Notes under the pieces: generated by a model
Told to the model about the DNA's origin: nothing
Database searches by the model: none
Seen by the model: the letters and a program-made list of their open reading frames with translations, nothing else
Shown: positions 18,279 through 27,044 of the stretch, piece after piece
Position numbering within the stretch: position 1 is the stretch's first letter
Layout of the letters: every line of letters begins with the position of its first letter
DNA from: Sphingobium sp. BYY-5
Lineage (GTDB): Bacteria > Pseudomonadota > Alphaproteobacteria > Sphingomonadales > Sphingomonadaceae
Direction: 5' to 3'
Assembly: GCF_022758885.1 (NCBI RefSeq)
Contig: NZ_JALEBH010000002.1
Location: 914,501 to 978,500 of the forward strand
DNA: 64,000 nucleotides
Translations under genes and position numbers: made by a program

Positions 18279-19727
18279 CTAGATGCCGGACATGCACATA
18301 TATTTGATCTCGGTATAATCCTCAATCCCGTGACGCGATCCTTCGCGCCCCATGCCCGATTCCTTGATCCCGCCAAAGGGCGCAACCTCGGTCGAGATGA
18401 GCCCGGTATTGATCCCCACCATGCCCACCTCCAGTGCTTCCGCCACGCGCCAGGCCCGCGCCAGATCGCGCGTGTAGAAATAGCCGGCCAGACCCACATC
18501 GGTTTCATTGGCGAGCGTGACGGCCTCGTCCTCGCTGTCAAAGATGAAGAGCGCCGCCAGCGGCCCGAATGTCTCCTCCTGCGCCAGCGTCATGTCGGGC
18601 GTGCACCCCGCGATGATCGTCGGCTGATAGAAGCTCCGGCCCAGCGGATGGCGCTGGCCGCCCATCACCAGTCGGCCACCCTTGGCGAGTGCGTCGGCGA
18701 CATGTTCCTCGACCTTCTCCACCGCCTTGTCGTCGATCAGCGGCCCCTGGTTGACCCCGGTTTCCGTGCCCGGCCCCACCTTCAGCTTCTCGACGGCGGT
18801 TTTCAGCTTCGTCAGGAAATCGTCGAATATGCCCCGCTGGACGAAGATGCGGTTGACGCAGACGCAGGTCTGGCCGCTGTTGCGATATTTGGACGCGATC
18901 GCTCCCTCGACCGCCGCATCAAGGTCGGCGTCGTCAAAGACCAGAAAGGGCGCGTTGCCGCCCAGTTCCATCGACAGCTTCTTCATCGTCGGCGCGCATT
19001 GCGCCATCAGCGTTTTGCCGACCTCCGTCGAACCGGTGAAACTCAGCTTGCGGACGTCGGGACTGTCGGTCAGTTCCGCGCCGATAATTCGTGACGATCC
19101 CGTAACGATATTGAAGACACCGGCCGGCACCCCTGCCCTTTCGGCGAGCACGCCCAGCGCCAATGCGGTCAGCGGCGTCTGTGTGGCAGGCTTGAGTATC
19201 ATGGTGCAGCCGGCCGCCAATGCGGGCGCAGCCTTGCGGGTAATCATCGCCGCCGGGAAGTTCCAGGGCGTGATCGCCGCAACCACGCCGACGGGTTGCC
19301 GGATGACAATGATGCGGCTGTCCGCGCGATGGCTCGGAATGATTTCGCCATAAACGCGCTTGGCTTCCTCCGCGAACCATTCGACAAAGCTGGCGGCATA
19401 GGCAATTTCTCCCCTTGCCTCCGCCAGCGCCTTGCCTTGCTCGCGCGTCAGGATCATCGCCAGATCATCCTGGTGGATCATCAACAGATCGAACCAGCGT
19501 CGCAGGATGCGGGCGCGTTCGCCCGCCGTCCTGCCACGCCATTCGGGCAGTGCGGCCTTCGCGGCGGCAATGGCCGCCTGCGTTTCCCGGCCATCCATAT
19601 CTGGAACGGCGGCGATCTCCTCGCTGCTGGCGGGATCGGTCACTGGAATGGCCGGCGTACCGATCCAGCGGCCGTCAACCAGGCACTGGTCCCGCAGCAG
19701 GGATGGATCGGCAAGGGCAATGGTCAT
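18279..19727 (-). CDS. Succinate-semialdehyde dehydrogenase-like enzyme (GabD family)
   Basis: A 482-residue aldehyde dehydrogenase with catalytic Glu in MELGGNAPF and nucleophile Cys in NSGQTCVCVNR. The DDADLDAAVEGA stretch and the second Cys two residues after the nucleophile are typical of GabD-type, usually NADP-dependent, succinate or glutarate semialdehyde dehydrogenases. I start at ATG 19727 because AAAGGTGA lies just upstream; an upstream frame to 19808 is unrelated to the family. A second, similar enzyme is encoded at 42930-44393. It is a lone gene between the AbiE locus and the replication region, so its physiological substrate is uncertain. Confidence 0.88.
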   Translation of the reverse strand: MTIALADPSLLRDQCLVDGRWIGTPAIPVTDPASSEEIAAVPDMDGRETQAAIAAAKAALPEWRGRTAGERARILRRWFDLLMIHQDDLAMILTREQGKALAEARGEIAYAASFVEWFAEEAKRVYGEIIPSHRADSRIIVIRQPVGVVAAITPWNFPAAMITRKAAPALAAGCTMILKPATQTPLTALALGVLAERAGVPAGVFNIVTGSSRIIGAELTDSPDVRKLSFTGSTEVGKTLMAQCAPTMKKLSMELGGNAPFLVFDDADLDAAVEGAIASKYRNSGQTCVCVNRIFVQRGIFDDFLTKLKTAVEKLKVGPGTETGVNQGPLIDDKAVEKVEEHVADALAKGGRLVMGGQRHPLGRSFYQPTIIAGCTPDMTLAQEETFGPLAALFIFDSEDEAVTLANETDVGLAGYFYTRDLARAWRVAEALEVGMVGINTGLISTEVAPFGGIKESGMGREGSRHGIEDYTEIKYMCMSGI

Positions 19728-20084
19728 GAGATCACCTTTCGCTAGTCTCCGGCAACCACCGGCGCCGACCGGAATTCGGGACGGACGAGTTGGCCATCGC
19801 CTGCTCAACGTCGCAGCGTCTGTTTGGGATGCAGGGTTTGGCGGGCGTGGTCGTATCCGTCAACGCAGCACCGGATCACCAATGCAGGGATCGACCCTGC
19901 GATGCCCGCTTTGGCCCTGCCTTACAGGCCTGCATCGAAACAATATTCTTGTGGATGCATAGCGTCAGCATATTTGCTATAATCCATATATCAGTGAATT
20001 ATATGTATTATATTATTGATATTAAATCATTTTATTGAATTATGAATCTTCAACAAATGACCCCGGGAAACGGTTGAAGCCGCT
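19728..20084. promoter_or_regulatory. AT-rich promoter region beside the replication module
   Basis: This gap separates the divergent genes at 19727 and 20085. Its right half (about 19940-20050) is strikingly AT-rich against the GC-rich background, with stretches such as ATATATCAG and TTATATGTATTATATTA. It can serve as promoter for the plus-strand gene and is one candidate for DNA unwinding near the plasmid origin. A small hairpin GCAGGG/CCCTGC lies at 19884-19900. No iterons are seen inside it. Confidence 0.4.
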
Positions 20085-21101
20085 ATGGATGATATGAGCC
20101 TGATCTCCTCTTACGCCGAAGCCCAAAGCCTTCTGGCGCGCGTTGAGGAACGTCGACGCCTTAGCCCGATCCGGCTTCCACTTGGCATACGCAGTCGTGT
20201 GGCGGAGCGCCATGCGCTTGCGCGGCTCGACAATCTTCCTCTCCAGGATGAAGATATCCGCGTCGACGGGCGCGGCGCGGTGCGAACGTCGGACTTTGAC
20301 CTGAGCCATGGACGCCGGGCAATCGGCACGCCGATCAACCTGGAAACCATCACCAGCGATAGCGCGGGCCTGCTCGATTGGCTGGGGATCAGGCCGGACA
20401 GAGGCATCCTGCCCATGCAGGTCTGGCAACGCCCGCTGGCCGATATGATAGAGGCCGTCACGGCCTGGCAGCGCGATATCGCCGTCCTCTCCCCCTCCCC
20501 TCCTCTGCTCCATAGCGCGCATATGGCGCATCTCTGGAGACACCATGCGCCGGTCGGCCGTGGCGATCTGGTCTACAGTCTGTTGATCGGCGATCGCTGG
20601 GGTCCGGGACGCTGGGATGGATCGGCCGGTGGACTGATCGCGCTTGGGTTGGAGCGTAGTTCCGCCCCATGGCGACGCGCACAGGGCAAGGCTATGGAGC
20701 AGATATGGCTGAGCGCCATCATCACGGGCGCGCAGGCCCATCTCGACCTGGAGGTGCGACTGCGTGGCTATGCCGCGCGGGCATCGCAGTTTATCAACGC
20801 GCGGCGGCGACCGGGTCGGCTGAAGGAGGTGCTCGCCCTCGCCATGGCCCACCCGCGCATCAGCAGCGGCAGTGTCGCCAAGTCCCTCGACCTCAGCGTC
20901 GCCGGGGCCATCAAACTGCTGTCGATCGCGACTGACGCCGGTCTGCTGATCGAGCGATCGGGACAGGCGAGCTATCGCAGCTATGCTATTCCCGTCGCGG
21001 CACCCTCTGAGGCCCCGTCGCGCACGCGCGCGGACCCATTTGAGGTGGCCTCATTCTGGTCTGACGAGGACGATGGCGATTTAGCCCCTATCCCCATTTG
21101 A
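20085..21101 (+). CDS. RHE_PE00001-family plasmid-associated HTH protein
   Basis: A 338-residue protein with the layout of the RHE_PE00001 (DUF1612) family common on alphaproteobacterial plasmids. An N-terminal Fic-like region contains LARVEERRRLSPIR and ALARLDNLPLQDEDI. A C-terminal helix-turn-helix includes VLALAMAHPRISSGSVAKSL and VAGAIKLLSI at about 255-285. The molecular function of this family is not established to my knowledge; DNA binding is plausible from the HTH. It is next to the rep/par module and convergent with repA. The acidic C-terminus (SDEDDGD) is lineage-specific. Confidence 0.75.
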   Translation: MDDMSLISSYAEAQSLLARVEERRRLSPIRLPLGIRSRVAERHALARLDNLPLQDEDIRVDGRGAVRTSDFDLSHGRRAIGTPINLETITSDSAGLLDWLGIRPDRGILPMQVWQRPLADMIEAVTAWQRDIAVLSPSPPLLHSAHMAHLWRHHAPVGRGDLVYSLLIGDRWGPGRWDGSAGGLIALGLERSSAPWRRAQGKAMEQIWLSAIITGAQAHLDLEVRLRGYAARASQFINARRRPGRLKEVLALAMAHPRISSGSVAKSLDLSVAGAIKLLSIATDAGLLIERSGQASYRSYAIPVAAPSEAPSRTRADPFEVASFWSDEDDGDLAPIPI

Positions 21102-21596
21102 CGCCGTCTGTTTCAGATGGGACGCTTGGCACGGACAGCCGACATTATCGCACGTCCGCATATAGCAATTCGCGGCCTGGGAATCATCGCGTTCGATATG
21201 TTCAAGTCAACATACTTGGGCGCACCAGTTCCAAACGATCTTGGATACGTGATCCAGGCGCATGATTCTAATAACACGTTCAATCAGTCGAGCTGAGGCA
21301 TCGAACAGCATCGAGATCGAAACTTCTCGGAAGTTCCACCTGCTTTCTCATTCTCGATCGGGCGAAAGGAAAGGCATCCCGAAAATTCGAGCTAAGTGAC
21401 GTGTTTTCAGAATCAGACTGTAAACCCGCGAATGGGGGCAATTGCGCAGGACTGCTCCTGCTCTCCCTCACAAAAGGGGAGGGGTAATAGCTTGGTTCGA
21501 CGGGGTTTATCAGCCAGGGGGTACCTTCATCGGTGGCGTCTGGCCGGTTTGTCACCCAGAGTCATCGCGATTCCGAAAACACGATGGATGTGCTCA
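21102..21596. other. Intergenic region with iteron-like repeats, candidate origin
   Basis: Nearly 500 bases between convergent genes hold no supported gene. They contain at least three degenerate copies of GATTCYGAAAACACG (described separately) and a palindrome AACTTCTCGGAAGTT at 21321-21335. Composition is lower in GC than the flanks. Together these make it a candidate for the replication origin or a partition site. Confidence 0.45.
21264..21592. repeat. Iteron-like repeats, repA side
   Basis: Three related words occur. GATTCTAATAACACGTT starts at 21264 on plus, CTGATTCTGAAAACACG lies at 21401-21417 read on minus, and GATTCCGAAAACACGATGG starts at 21569 on plus. Related copies GTTTGAAAACACGTTG and GATTCCGAAACCACGTCGG lie at 25539-25554 and 25559-25577 on the other side of the rep/par genes. 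They may bind the RPA initiator or ParB. Confidence 0.45.
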
Positions 21597-22883
21597 TCAA
21601 AGCCGATATTTGTTCCGGCGATGATGTTCCTTGACGAACCCGTAGAAGCGCTTGGAATAGTTACGCGGTAGCTCATGCGGATTGGCGCCAAGGAAGGCAT
21701 CGAAACGCCGCATCAATTCATCATAGTCCCATCCGGGAAAATCGGTGCGAATCGCTTCATAAATATCGCGATCGAGAATCTTGATCGCACTGTCCCGCCC
21801 GGCGGAGGCGCGGGCAGGGCGGATGCTATGCGCTCGTGAAACGGATGGCTGCTCTCTCTCACCGACACGCAAACCCTGCGATAATTGTGAAATCAGACCA
21901 AGGGCAAGGTGCGGCTCGACCAGTTCCTCCGACGTGTGATCGGATCGTTCGCCATTATCCGGCGGAGTAGGGGAGGGCGCCCGTTCCGCACGCTTCCGAC
22001 GATTGGCCTCGTCCAGATAGCGGCGCATGACCATCTTGAGCTTCGGCTTGGCATTATCGCTGTCGATAACCTCCAGGCTGATATCCGGTAGCTCATTCCC
22101 CCGCGCCAGGTCGAGCAGCTTGCGTTTGAACACCGGATAGCTGCTTTCGCTTCCGCTCTTCTGGTGCAGCGTTTCAAACCCGATGGTGAACCCGTCGGCG
22201 CCATTGCCGCCCGCATGTTTGCGCGACGCCCGATAGAGCCATTTGCCAAGGCCGCTCGTAATCTCGAAATAGAGGGGTGAAATCGATAGCACGTTGCGCT
22301 TGTCCATCACCCCGTCGAAGAACCATTTGGACAGGGTGATCTCCATGCCCAGCGACCGCTGCGACCGCTCGTCCACCAGATGCGTATAGCTGTCGATCCA
22401 GGAGAAAGTGGTTTCCCGGCTTTTCGCATTGGCACGGATATTGGTCTTGATCGTCGTGGCCTGCAGCCGGTCAAGCGCGCTGACCAGCCGTTCATAAGCC
22501 CGGCCACTGGTGCCCCAACAGATGCGTTTGAGAAGGTCGCCGGGCTGCAATCGAATGGCAGGGGAAATGTCATTCGTCCCGCGTTCACGCAACTCGTTCA
22601 AATGTGATGCGAGATAGATCATGATGTCCGCATCCCAGATCGTCGCCATGCCATAGGCCGAATTGGGCAGCACCTGCACGGTGACGGTGCGGTCGGGACT
22701 GACATAATCGATGGGCTTGACGCGCTTGCGCTTGGACAGACTGAAGAAGGGACGCTGCATCGTCTCCTGATAGTCGCGCAGCGAAATATCGCTGAAATCA
22801 GGCAGGGTGAAGAACATCTCGAACTGGACCTTGCGCTCCTTGAGCGCCGTCTTCAGTTCCGTCTCACTGGGTGCCGCTACCAT
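21597..22883 (-). CDS. repA: Plasmid replication initiator RepA (RPA family)
   Basis: A 428-residue replication initiator of the RPA type (Replication initiator protein A) that drives replication of many sphingomonad and other alphaproteobacterial plasmids. Seen in sequence: FFTLPDFSDISLRDYQETM near the N-terminus, PFFSLSKRKR, the winged-helix region IWDADIMIYLASHLNE, and the second domain with FFDGVMDKRNVLSISPLYFE. A linker rich in Pro/Ser leads to a C-terminal helical segment (IYEAIRTDFPGWDYDEL). I use ATG 22883 with a G-rich leader; a TTG at 22916 would add 11 residues. It follows parA and parB on the same strand, resembling repABC gene order with an unrelated initiator. Confidence 0.92.
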   Translation of the reverse strand: MVAAPSETELKTALKERKVQFEMFFTLPDFSDISLRDYQETMQRPFFSLSKRKRVKPIDYVSPDRTVTVQVLPNSAYGMATIWDADIMIYLASHLNELRERGTNDISPAIRLQPGDLLKRICWGTSGRAYERLVSALDRLQATTIKTNIRANAKSRETTFSWIDSYTHLVDERSQRSLGMEITLSKWFFDGVMDKRNVLSISPLYFEITSGLGKWLYRASRKHAGGNGADGFTIGFETLHQKSGSESSYPVFKRKLLDLARGNELPDISLEVIDSDNAKPKLKMVMRRYLDEANRRKRAERAPSPTPPDNGERSDHTSEELVEPHLALGLISQLSQGLRVGEREQPSVSRAHSIRPARASAGRDSAIKILDRDIYEAIRTDFPGWDYDELMRRFDAFLGANPHELPRNYSKRFYGFVKEHHRRNKYRL

Positions 22884-22981
22884 TTCGTCCCCGCTTCCCC
22901 CCGGAGGGAAATTCAATATAAATAACTGAAATAAAAGGATTATTTCTCCATTTTCAGCTTTTCATCCCACATATGCATCAA

Positions 22982-23998
22982 TCACCGCCGCCGGGCGCTG
23001 CGAATCTTCGCCTGCTCGATCACCGGGCGCAGCGCCTCCAATATCTCGTCCGTCGACAGGCCGCTCGGCGCCAGCGACAGCGTCAATATCTTCTGCTGAT
23101 CCTTCTCAACCTGACCGATCGAAGCGCCTCCCGCCGCAGCAATCGCAGCCTTCTGAACCCGGCCCTTGGCAAGGGTCGCCTGGACCAGCCGCGTCATCAC
23201 TTCCGCGCCGCTGATCGGCTGTTCGTCGCCCGAACGACGAAAACTCTGCTCAGAGGCAATCTGATCCGCCGCCGCCTCAAGCTTCGTGCGATTTGCCGGA
23301 TCGCGCAGCAAGGGCAGCAGCTTCTCCGCATATTTCGCCTGCAAATCCATCGGCGAATGGAAAGCGCTCACCAGGAAGGGCGGGATTTCGGTCAACGCGA
23401 TGTAGCGCGATAATTGCGACTTGGAGATTTTCAGCCGCTCGGCCATGCGCAGTTGCACGCCGCCATAATAGCTGTCGACCGCCGCCTTGTAGTTGAGGCC
23501 GCGTTCCAGATCGGAAATATCCTCGCGCTCGCGATTCTCGATGTCAGCCAGGCGAAAAGCCGCTTCATCGTCGAGATCCTCGATGATCGCGATAAGGTCT
23601 ATGTCGGGATAATGATTGGCGTTGAGCCAGGAAATGGCCCAATGCCGCCGCGTCCCCGTGACCAGTTCATAGGGCAGGGGACCATTGGGCGTGCGCCGCA
23701 CCACCGCAGGCACGCGATTGCCGCTTTCCGCAAGGATGGAATCGATCAGGCTGCGCAACCGATGCTCGTCAAGCAGCGAGTGATCGCGCGCATTGCCCGG
23801 CCAGATCGAACATTCCGCCGGCTTCAACCTTATCGTCGGACGCTTCACGATCCGCGCGGCCTCGCCAAAGGCTTCAAGCCGCTTGTTGGTGAAGTTCGGG
23901 CGCGCCGCGCTTGCCAATTCGGCGGCAGGCACGACATTGGCGGTCGGCTCGTTCGGGACCGAAGCCAATGCTTCGCTAATCAGCGAACGCCGGCTCAT
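22982..23998 (-). CDS. parB: ParB/RepB-like plasmid partition protein
   Basis: A 338-residue centromere-binding partition protein. The ParB/Srx core is visible in ECSIWPGNARDHSLLDE (about 62-78), ELVTGTRRHWA (about 113-123) and IENREREDISDLERG (about 152-166). It is followed by the HTH region RMAERLKISKSQLSRYIAL. It overlaps the parA stop by 4 bases and is followed by repA after about 100 bases, so the three are probably co-transcribed. With ParA it would segregate the replicon. Its parS site is unknown; the degenerate repeats flanking the module are candidates. Confidence 0.93.
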   Translation of the reverse strand: MSRRSLISEALASVPNEPTANVVPAAELASAARPNFTNKRLEAFGEAARIVKRPTIRLKPAECSIWPGNARDHSLLDEHRLRSLIDSILAESGNRVPAVVRRTPNGPLPYELVTGTRRHWAISWLNANHYPDIDLIAIIEDLDDEAAFRLADIENREREDISDLERGLNYKAAVDSYYGGVQLRMAERLKISKSQLSRYIALTEIPPFLVSAFHSPMDLQAKYAEKLLPLLRDPANRTKLEAAADQIASEQSFRRSGDEQPISGAEVMTRLVQATLAKGRVQKAAIAAAGGASIGQVEKDQQKILTLSLAPSGLSTDEILEALRPVIEQAKIRSARRR

Positions 23999-25179
23999 GC
24001 CGCTACACTCACATCAGAAGTCAGACTGGTCGATGGCCATTGCTGGCGGATCTGCTGTTCGACTTCGCCAAAGACCGCATCCAGATTCTCGCGGCATCGC
24101 ATATAGGTCTGGTGAGAGGCCGACGGCTTGGATTCATAGATGGACCGGAAAGCCTGGGTCGCATTCTTGATCTCTTCCGATGCCAAGATCGGCTGCCCCA
24201 GCAACAATCCCGCATAGGTCGCCTGCATGATGCGCCACATGTCATTCTCCCCCGGTTTGCTGGGCGAAAAAGTGGAACAGACGACGCGAATGAAGCCGTA
24301 ATTGACCGGCGTGCCATTCTGTTCGAGAATTTCGATATTATCGGCGATTGTATCCATGAAATGGATGGTCGACAGATAGTCGAGTTGTCGCGCCGGCACT
24401 GGAATCAACAGCCCGGTCGCGGCCGCCATGACATTGAGACCGAGGAAGCCCATCGCTGGCGGCGGATCGAGCAGGATGACATCGAAGTCCTTGGTAACGC
24501 TGGCGATACCGATGCGCAGCGCCTGCAGGCTTTCGCGCACGGCTTGCCCGCCCTCGCGCAGGGTGGAGGTCAGATCCCATTCCGCATCCTGAAGGCCCAG
24601 GCTCGACGGCACGATCTTGATCGTGGGCCAGGGTGTGTCGCGAATGGTGCGGGAAAAATCGCTGAATGTGCTCCGTGGGGACAGAAATGCGCCCAGGGTC
24701 TCCTCGTCGTCGATCAGCGTCTCCGGCTGGATGTCGAACATAGTGGTGGTCGATGCCTGCGGATCGCAATCGATGACGAGCACCCGATAGCCATGCAATG
24801 CCAGATAGTCCGCAAGATGCTTGGTGATAGTGCTCTTGCCGACGCCGCCCTTGAAATTCTGTACCGCCAGCACGACGGCATCTTCGTCCGGCTGCTTGCC
24901 GACATGGATGCCCAGGGCGCTGCGGATATGGGTCAGGTCTTCGAGCGTATAGTAACGACGGCCGTTGGGAAGCTGCTTGGGTTGCGGCAGGCGGCCCTTG
25001 GCTTCCGCCTTGGCAAGCGCCTCCGGTGTGCGACCGATCAGTTCCGCTGCAACGGTCGGTCCGAAACTGATATCGAGCGTTTTGCGACTATCGGGCCGGA
25101 ACACGATCGTCTTGATATGATCACGCATCTGCTGGCAGGCGGTGGTGACATTGCGTAAAGTGTTGACGGTAAAGGACAT
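23995..25179 (-). CDS. parA: ParA/RepA-type partition ATPase
   Basis: A 394-residue ParA of the long type with an N-terminal DNA-binding domain (AELIGRTPEALAKAEAKGR, a MerR-like helix-turn-helix) that usually represses its own operon. The deviant Walker A is KGGVGKST at 110-117. It is followed by VIDCDPQASTT and by VILLDPPPAMGFL as the Walker B region. I start at ATG 25179, preceded by GAGGGG; the frame also has an in-frame ATG at 25191. It is the first gene of the parA-parB-repA operon and lies beside a 450-base gap with repeats resembling those beyond repA. Confidence 0.93.
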   Translation of the reverse strand: MSFTVNTLRNVTTACQQMRDHIKTIVFRPDSRKTLDISFGPTVAAELIGRTPEALAKAEAKGRLPQPKQLPNGRRYYTLEDLTHIRSALGIHVGKQPDEDAVVLAVQNFKGGVGKSTITKHLADYLALHGYRVLVIDCDPQASTTTMFDIQPETLIDDEETLGAFLSPRSTFSDFSRTIRDTPWPTIKIVPSSLGLQDAEWDLTSTLREGGQAVRESLQALRIGIASVTKDFDVILLDPPPAMGFLGLNVMAAATGLLIPVPARQLDYLSTIHFMDTIADNIEILEQNGTPVNYGFIRVVCSTFSPSKPGENDMWRIMQATYAGLLLGQPILASEEIKNATQAFRSIYESKPSASHQTYMRCRENLDAVFGEVEQQIRQQWPSTSLTSDVSVAA

Positions 25180-25535
25180 GGCACCCCTCATGGCCGAATC
25201 GCAACTGGAAACGGGTTTGCGTTTTATGCGCCTATCACGGCCTGAAAGTCAAACCTTGCCATTTTGCGCTATGCGATCGCCTTCGCACTTGCTCAGTTGG
25301 ACCAGAAAAGGAACCGGTCGGGAGAGAGGTGACGGGAGACCAAGAGTTCCTGCTGATAGCCCATTATAGCGAACTCTCCTCAATGAAAGGCTCCGGTTGG
25401 CAAATGAGATGTCATCCCGCAGCGGTTATGGATTTTATTTGGAGATTAGAGAAATTAGCGGGCCGGCCAGGCGCATTTTCCCCCGTAAATCCGGCGATTC
25501 CCGGTGGAGGCCGCCAAACCGATCACACGTCGGAC
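25180..25535. other. Intergenic region upstream of parA
   Basis: This is the presumed promoter region of the partition/replication operon. No supported gene is present. Short open frames here lack ribosome sites or motifs. Repeats related to those beyond repA begin directly to its right. Confidence 0.45.
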
Positions 25536-25537
25536 CA

Positions 25538-25582
25538 GGTTTGAAAACACGTTGCCGCGATTCCGAAACCACGTCGGATGAG
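25538..25582. repeat. Iteron-like repeats, parA side
   Basis: GGTTTGAAAACACGTTG (25538-25554) and GCGATTCCGAAACCACGTCG (25557-25576) are a tandem pair matching the repeats at 21264-21592. The match between 25557-25582 and 21567-21592 is 21 of 26 bases by eye. The pair lies upstream of parA, so the rep/par module is bracketed. Confidence 0.45.
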
Positions 25583-25591
25583 TCGTGATAA

Positions 25592-25629
25592 CACGCTGGC
25601 GGATCAGGGAAATTTGATCCGCCAGCGTG
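25592..25629. terminator. Perfect hairpin after esterase gene
   Basis: CACGCTGGCGGATCA and TGATCCGCCAGCGTG are perfect 15-bp arms with an 8-base loop, 6 bases after the esterase stop on the minus strand. A T-tract is lacking. It marks the boundary between the replication module and the next gene group. Confidence 0.65.
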
Positions 25630-25635
25630 GTCCGG

Positions 25636-27018
25636 CTAGTCTTCGTTCGTAGCGACAGCCTTGGCTTCAGCGCTCAAGTCCAGCATGACTTTGTCCGCGC
25701 CATAGCGGCGCCAGACGGGCAGGCGGACGCCGTTCGGATCACCCGCTTTCACGAAATTGACCAGATAGGCGCTGGCGATCCGGCCCATCTCCTTGTCCCG
25801 ATCCGTTGTCGCATCGCCATATTTGACCGCCACCGTGTCGAAGAAATAGGGGATTTCGCTGGCATGTCCGGCACCCTTGGTTTCCGCCTTGCGCAGTGAA
25901 GAGGCGACATAGGAGAAGCGATAATAATAGGTCGGCACGCCCTGTGCGGCGAATTGCTGCGCCATGGCGCGCGCGCCAGCGACCATCGGACCTGTAGGCC
26001 CGCCAATATCGTCGCTGGTCGCGCCGATCATCACCGGCACCTTAACGAAGCGTCCGGCCTGATAGGCGGCCTGGCTGTCGACCGCGATCCTGCTGTCGAC
26101 GATCGGGCTGCTATAGGTGCGCGGCCCTCCTGCGAACAACTGGGCAAGGTTCAGCCCATCGACCACCATGTCCGCCGGCAGCGCCCGCAGCTTCGCCAGC
26201 GCATCGGGATCATCGGCCGCCACGCCCTTCTTCTCGGCAAAGGCCGCACCCAGTTTTTCCGCCCCTGCCAAGGTTGCGTCACCCATCGGCATCGGCCCGC
26301 CCGACTGGATCACCGCCTTCTGGAACAGTCCCTGGGTCATTGGCGAGGTCAGCAGCGCATGGACGGACATGCCGCCCGCGCTCTCGCCGATGATGGTGAT
26401 ATTGGCGGGATCACCGCCAAAGGCTGTAATATTGGTCTGAATCCAGCGCAGCGCGGCAACCTGGTCCATATAACCATAGTTGGCGAGCAGCCCCTTATCC
26501 GCATCCGCCTTCGTCAGGGCAGGATGGGCGAATGTGCCGAAACGGCCGAGGCGATAGTTGAAGCTCACCACCATGATGCCCTGCTTCGCCAGCGCTGCAC
26601 CCGCATAAGTGGGCGGGGAGGAGCCGCCATTGACGAAGCCGCCGCCATAGATCCACACCATCACCGGCAGCTTCCTGGCGGGGTTCTCCGGCCGCCAGAC
26701 ATTGGCGTAGAGGCAATCTTCCGCTGGTGGCGTGCCGAGCGGCGCGGCGTCGCTGGGGAAGGGGAGCTGCATACAGTCATGGCCGTAACGGCTGGCGTCG
26801 CGCACCCCTTGCCAATGCGCCATCGGCTGTGGCGCGCGCCAGCGCAGATCGCCCACCGGCGGCTGGGCGAAGGGAATGCCCTTGAAGGCAACGATGCCGT
26901 CCTCCGCCACGCCGCGCAGCGCGCCATCGGCTATGGTCACTTCGGGTTGGGCCGGGGCGGCCGAAGTGCCGGTGGCCGAACCGAGCGCGGCGGCCAGCAG
27001 GATTGCACGCAGGGGCAT
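25636..27018 (-). CDS. Secreted type-B carboxylesterase
   Basis: A 460-residue alpha/beta hydrolase of the carboxylesterase type B family (PF00135), exported by a signal peptide (MPLRAILLAAALGSATGT, then SAAPA). The oxyanion-hole region is WIYGGGFVNG at 122-131 and nucleophile Ser213 is in GESAGG. The catalytic His lies near GAGHASEIPYFF toward the C-terminus. It would hydrolyse ester bonds in the periplasm or outside; the substrate is not readable. I chose ATG 27018, with GAGAGGAAAT upstream, which leaves 26 bases to the preceding oxidoreductase gene. It probably ends a three-gene transcript with the oxidoreductase and TesA-like genes. Confidence 0.9.
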   Translation of the reverse strand: MPLRAILLAAALGSATGTSAAPAQPEVTIADGALRGVAEDGIVAFKGIPFAQPPVGDLRWRAPQPMAHWQGVRDASRYGHDCMQLPFPSDAAPLGTPPAEDCLYANVWRPENPARKLPVMVWIYGGGFVNGGSSPPTYAGAALAKQGIMVVSFNYRLGRFGTFAHPALTKADADKGLLANYGYMDQVAALRWIQTNITAFGGDPANITIIGESAGGMSVHALLTSPMTQGLFQKAVIQSGGPMPMGDATLAGAEKLGAAFAEKKGVAADDPDALAKLRALPADMVVDGLNLAQLFAGGPRTYSSPIVDSRIAVDSQAAYQAGRFVKVPVMIGATSDDIGGPTGPMVAGARAMAQQFAAQGVPTYYYRFSYVASSLRKAETKGAGHASEIPYFFDTVAVKYGDATTDRDKEMGRIASAYLVNFVKAGDPNGVRLPVWRRYGADKVMLDLSAEAKAVATNED

Positions 27019-27044
27019 GTCTGATTTCCTCTCATTCTTGTTGG

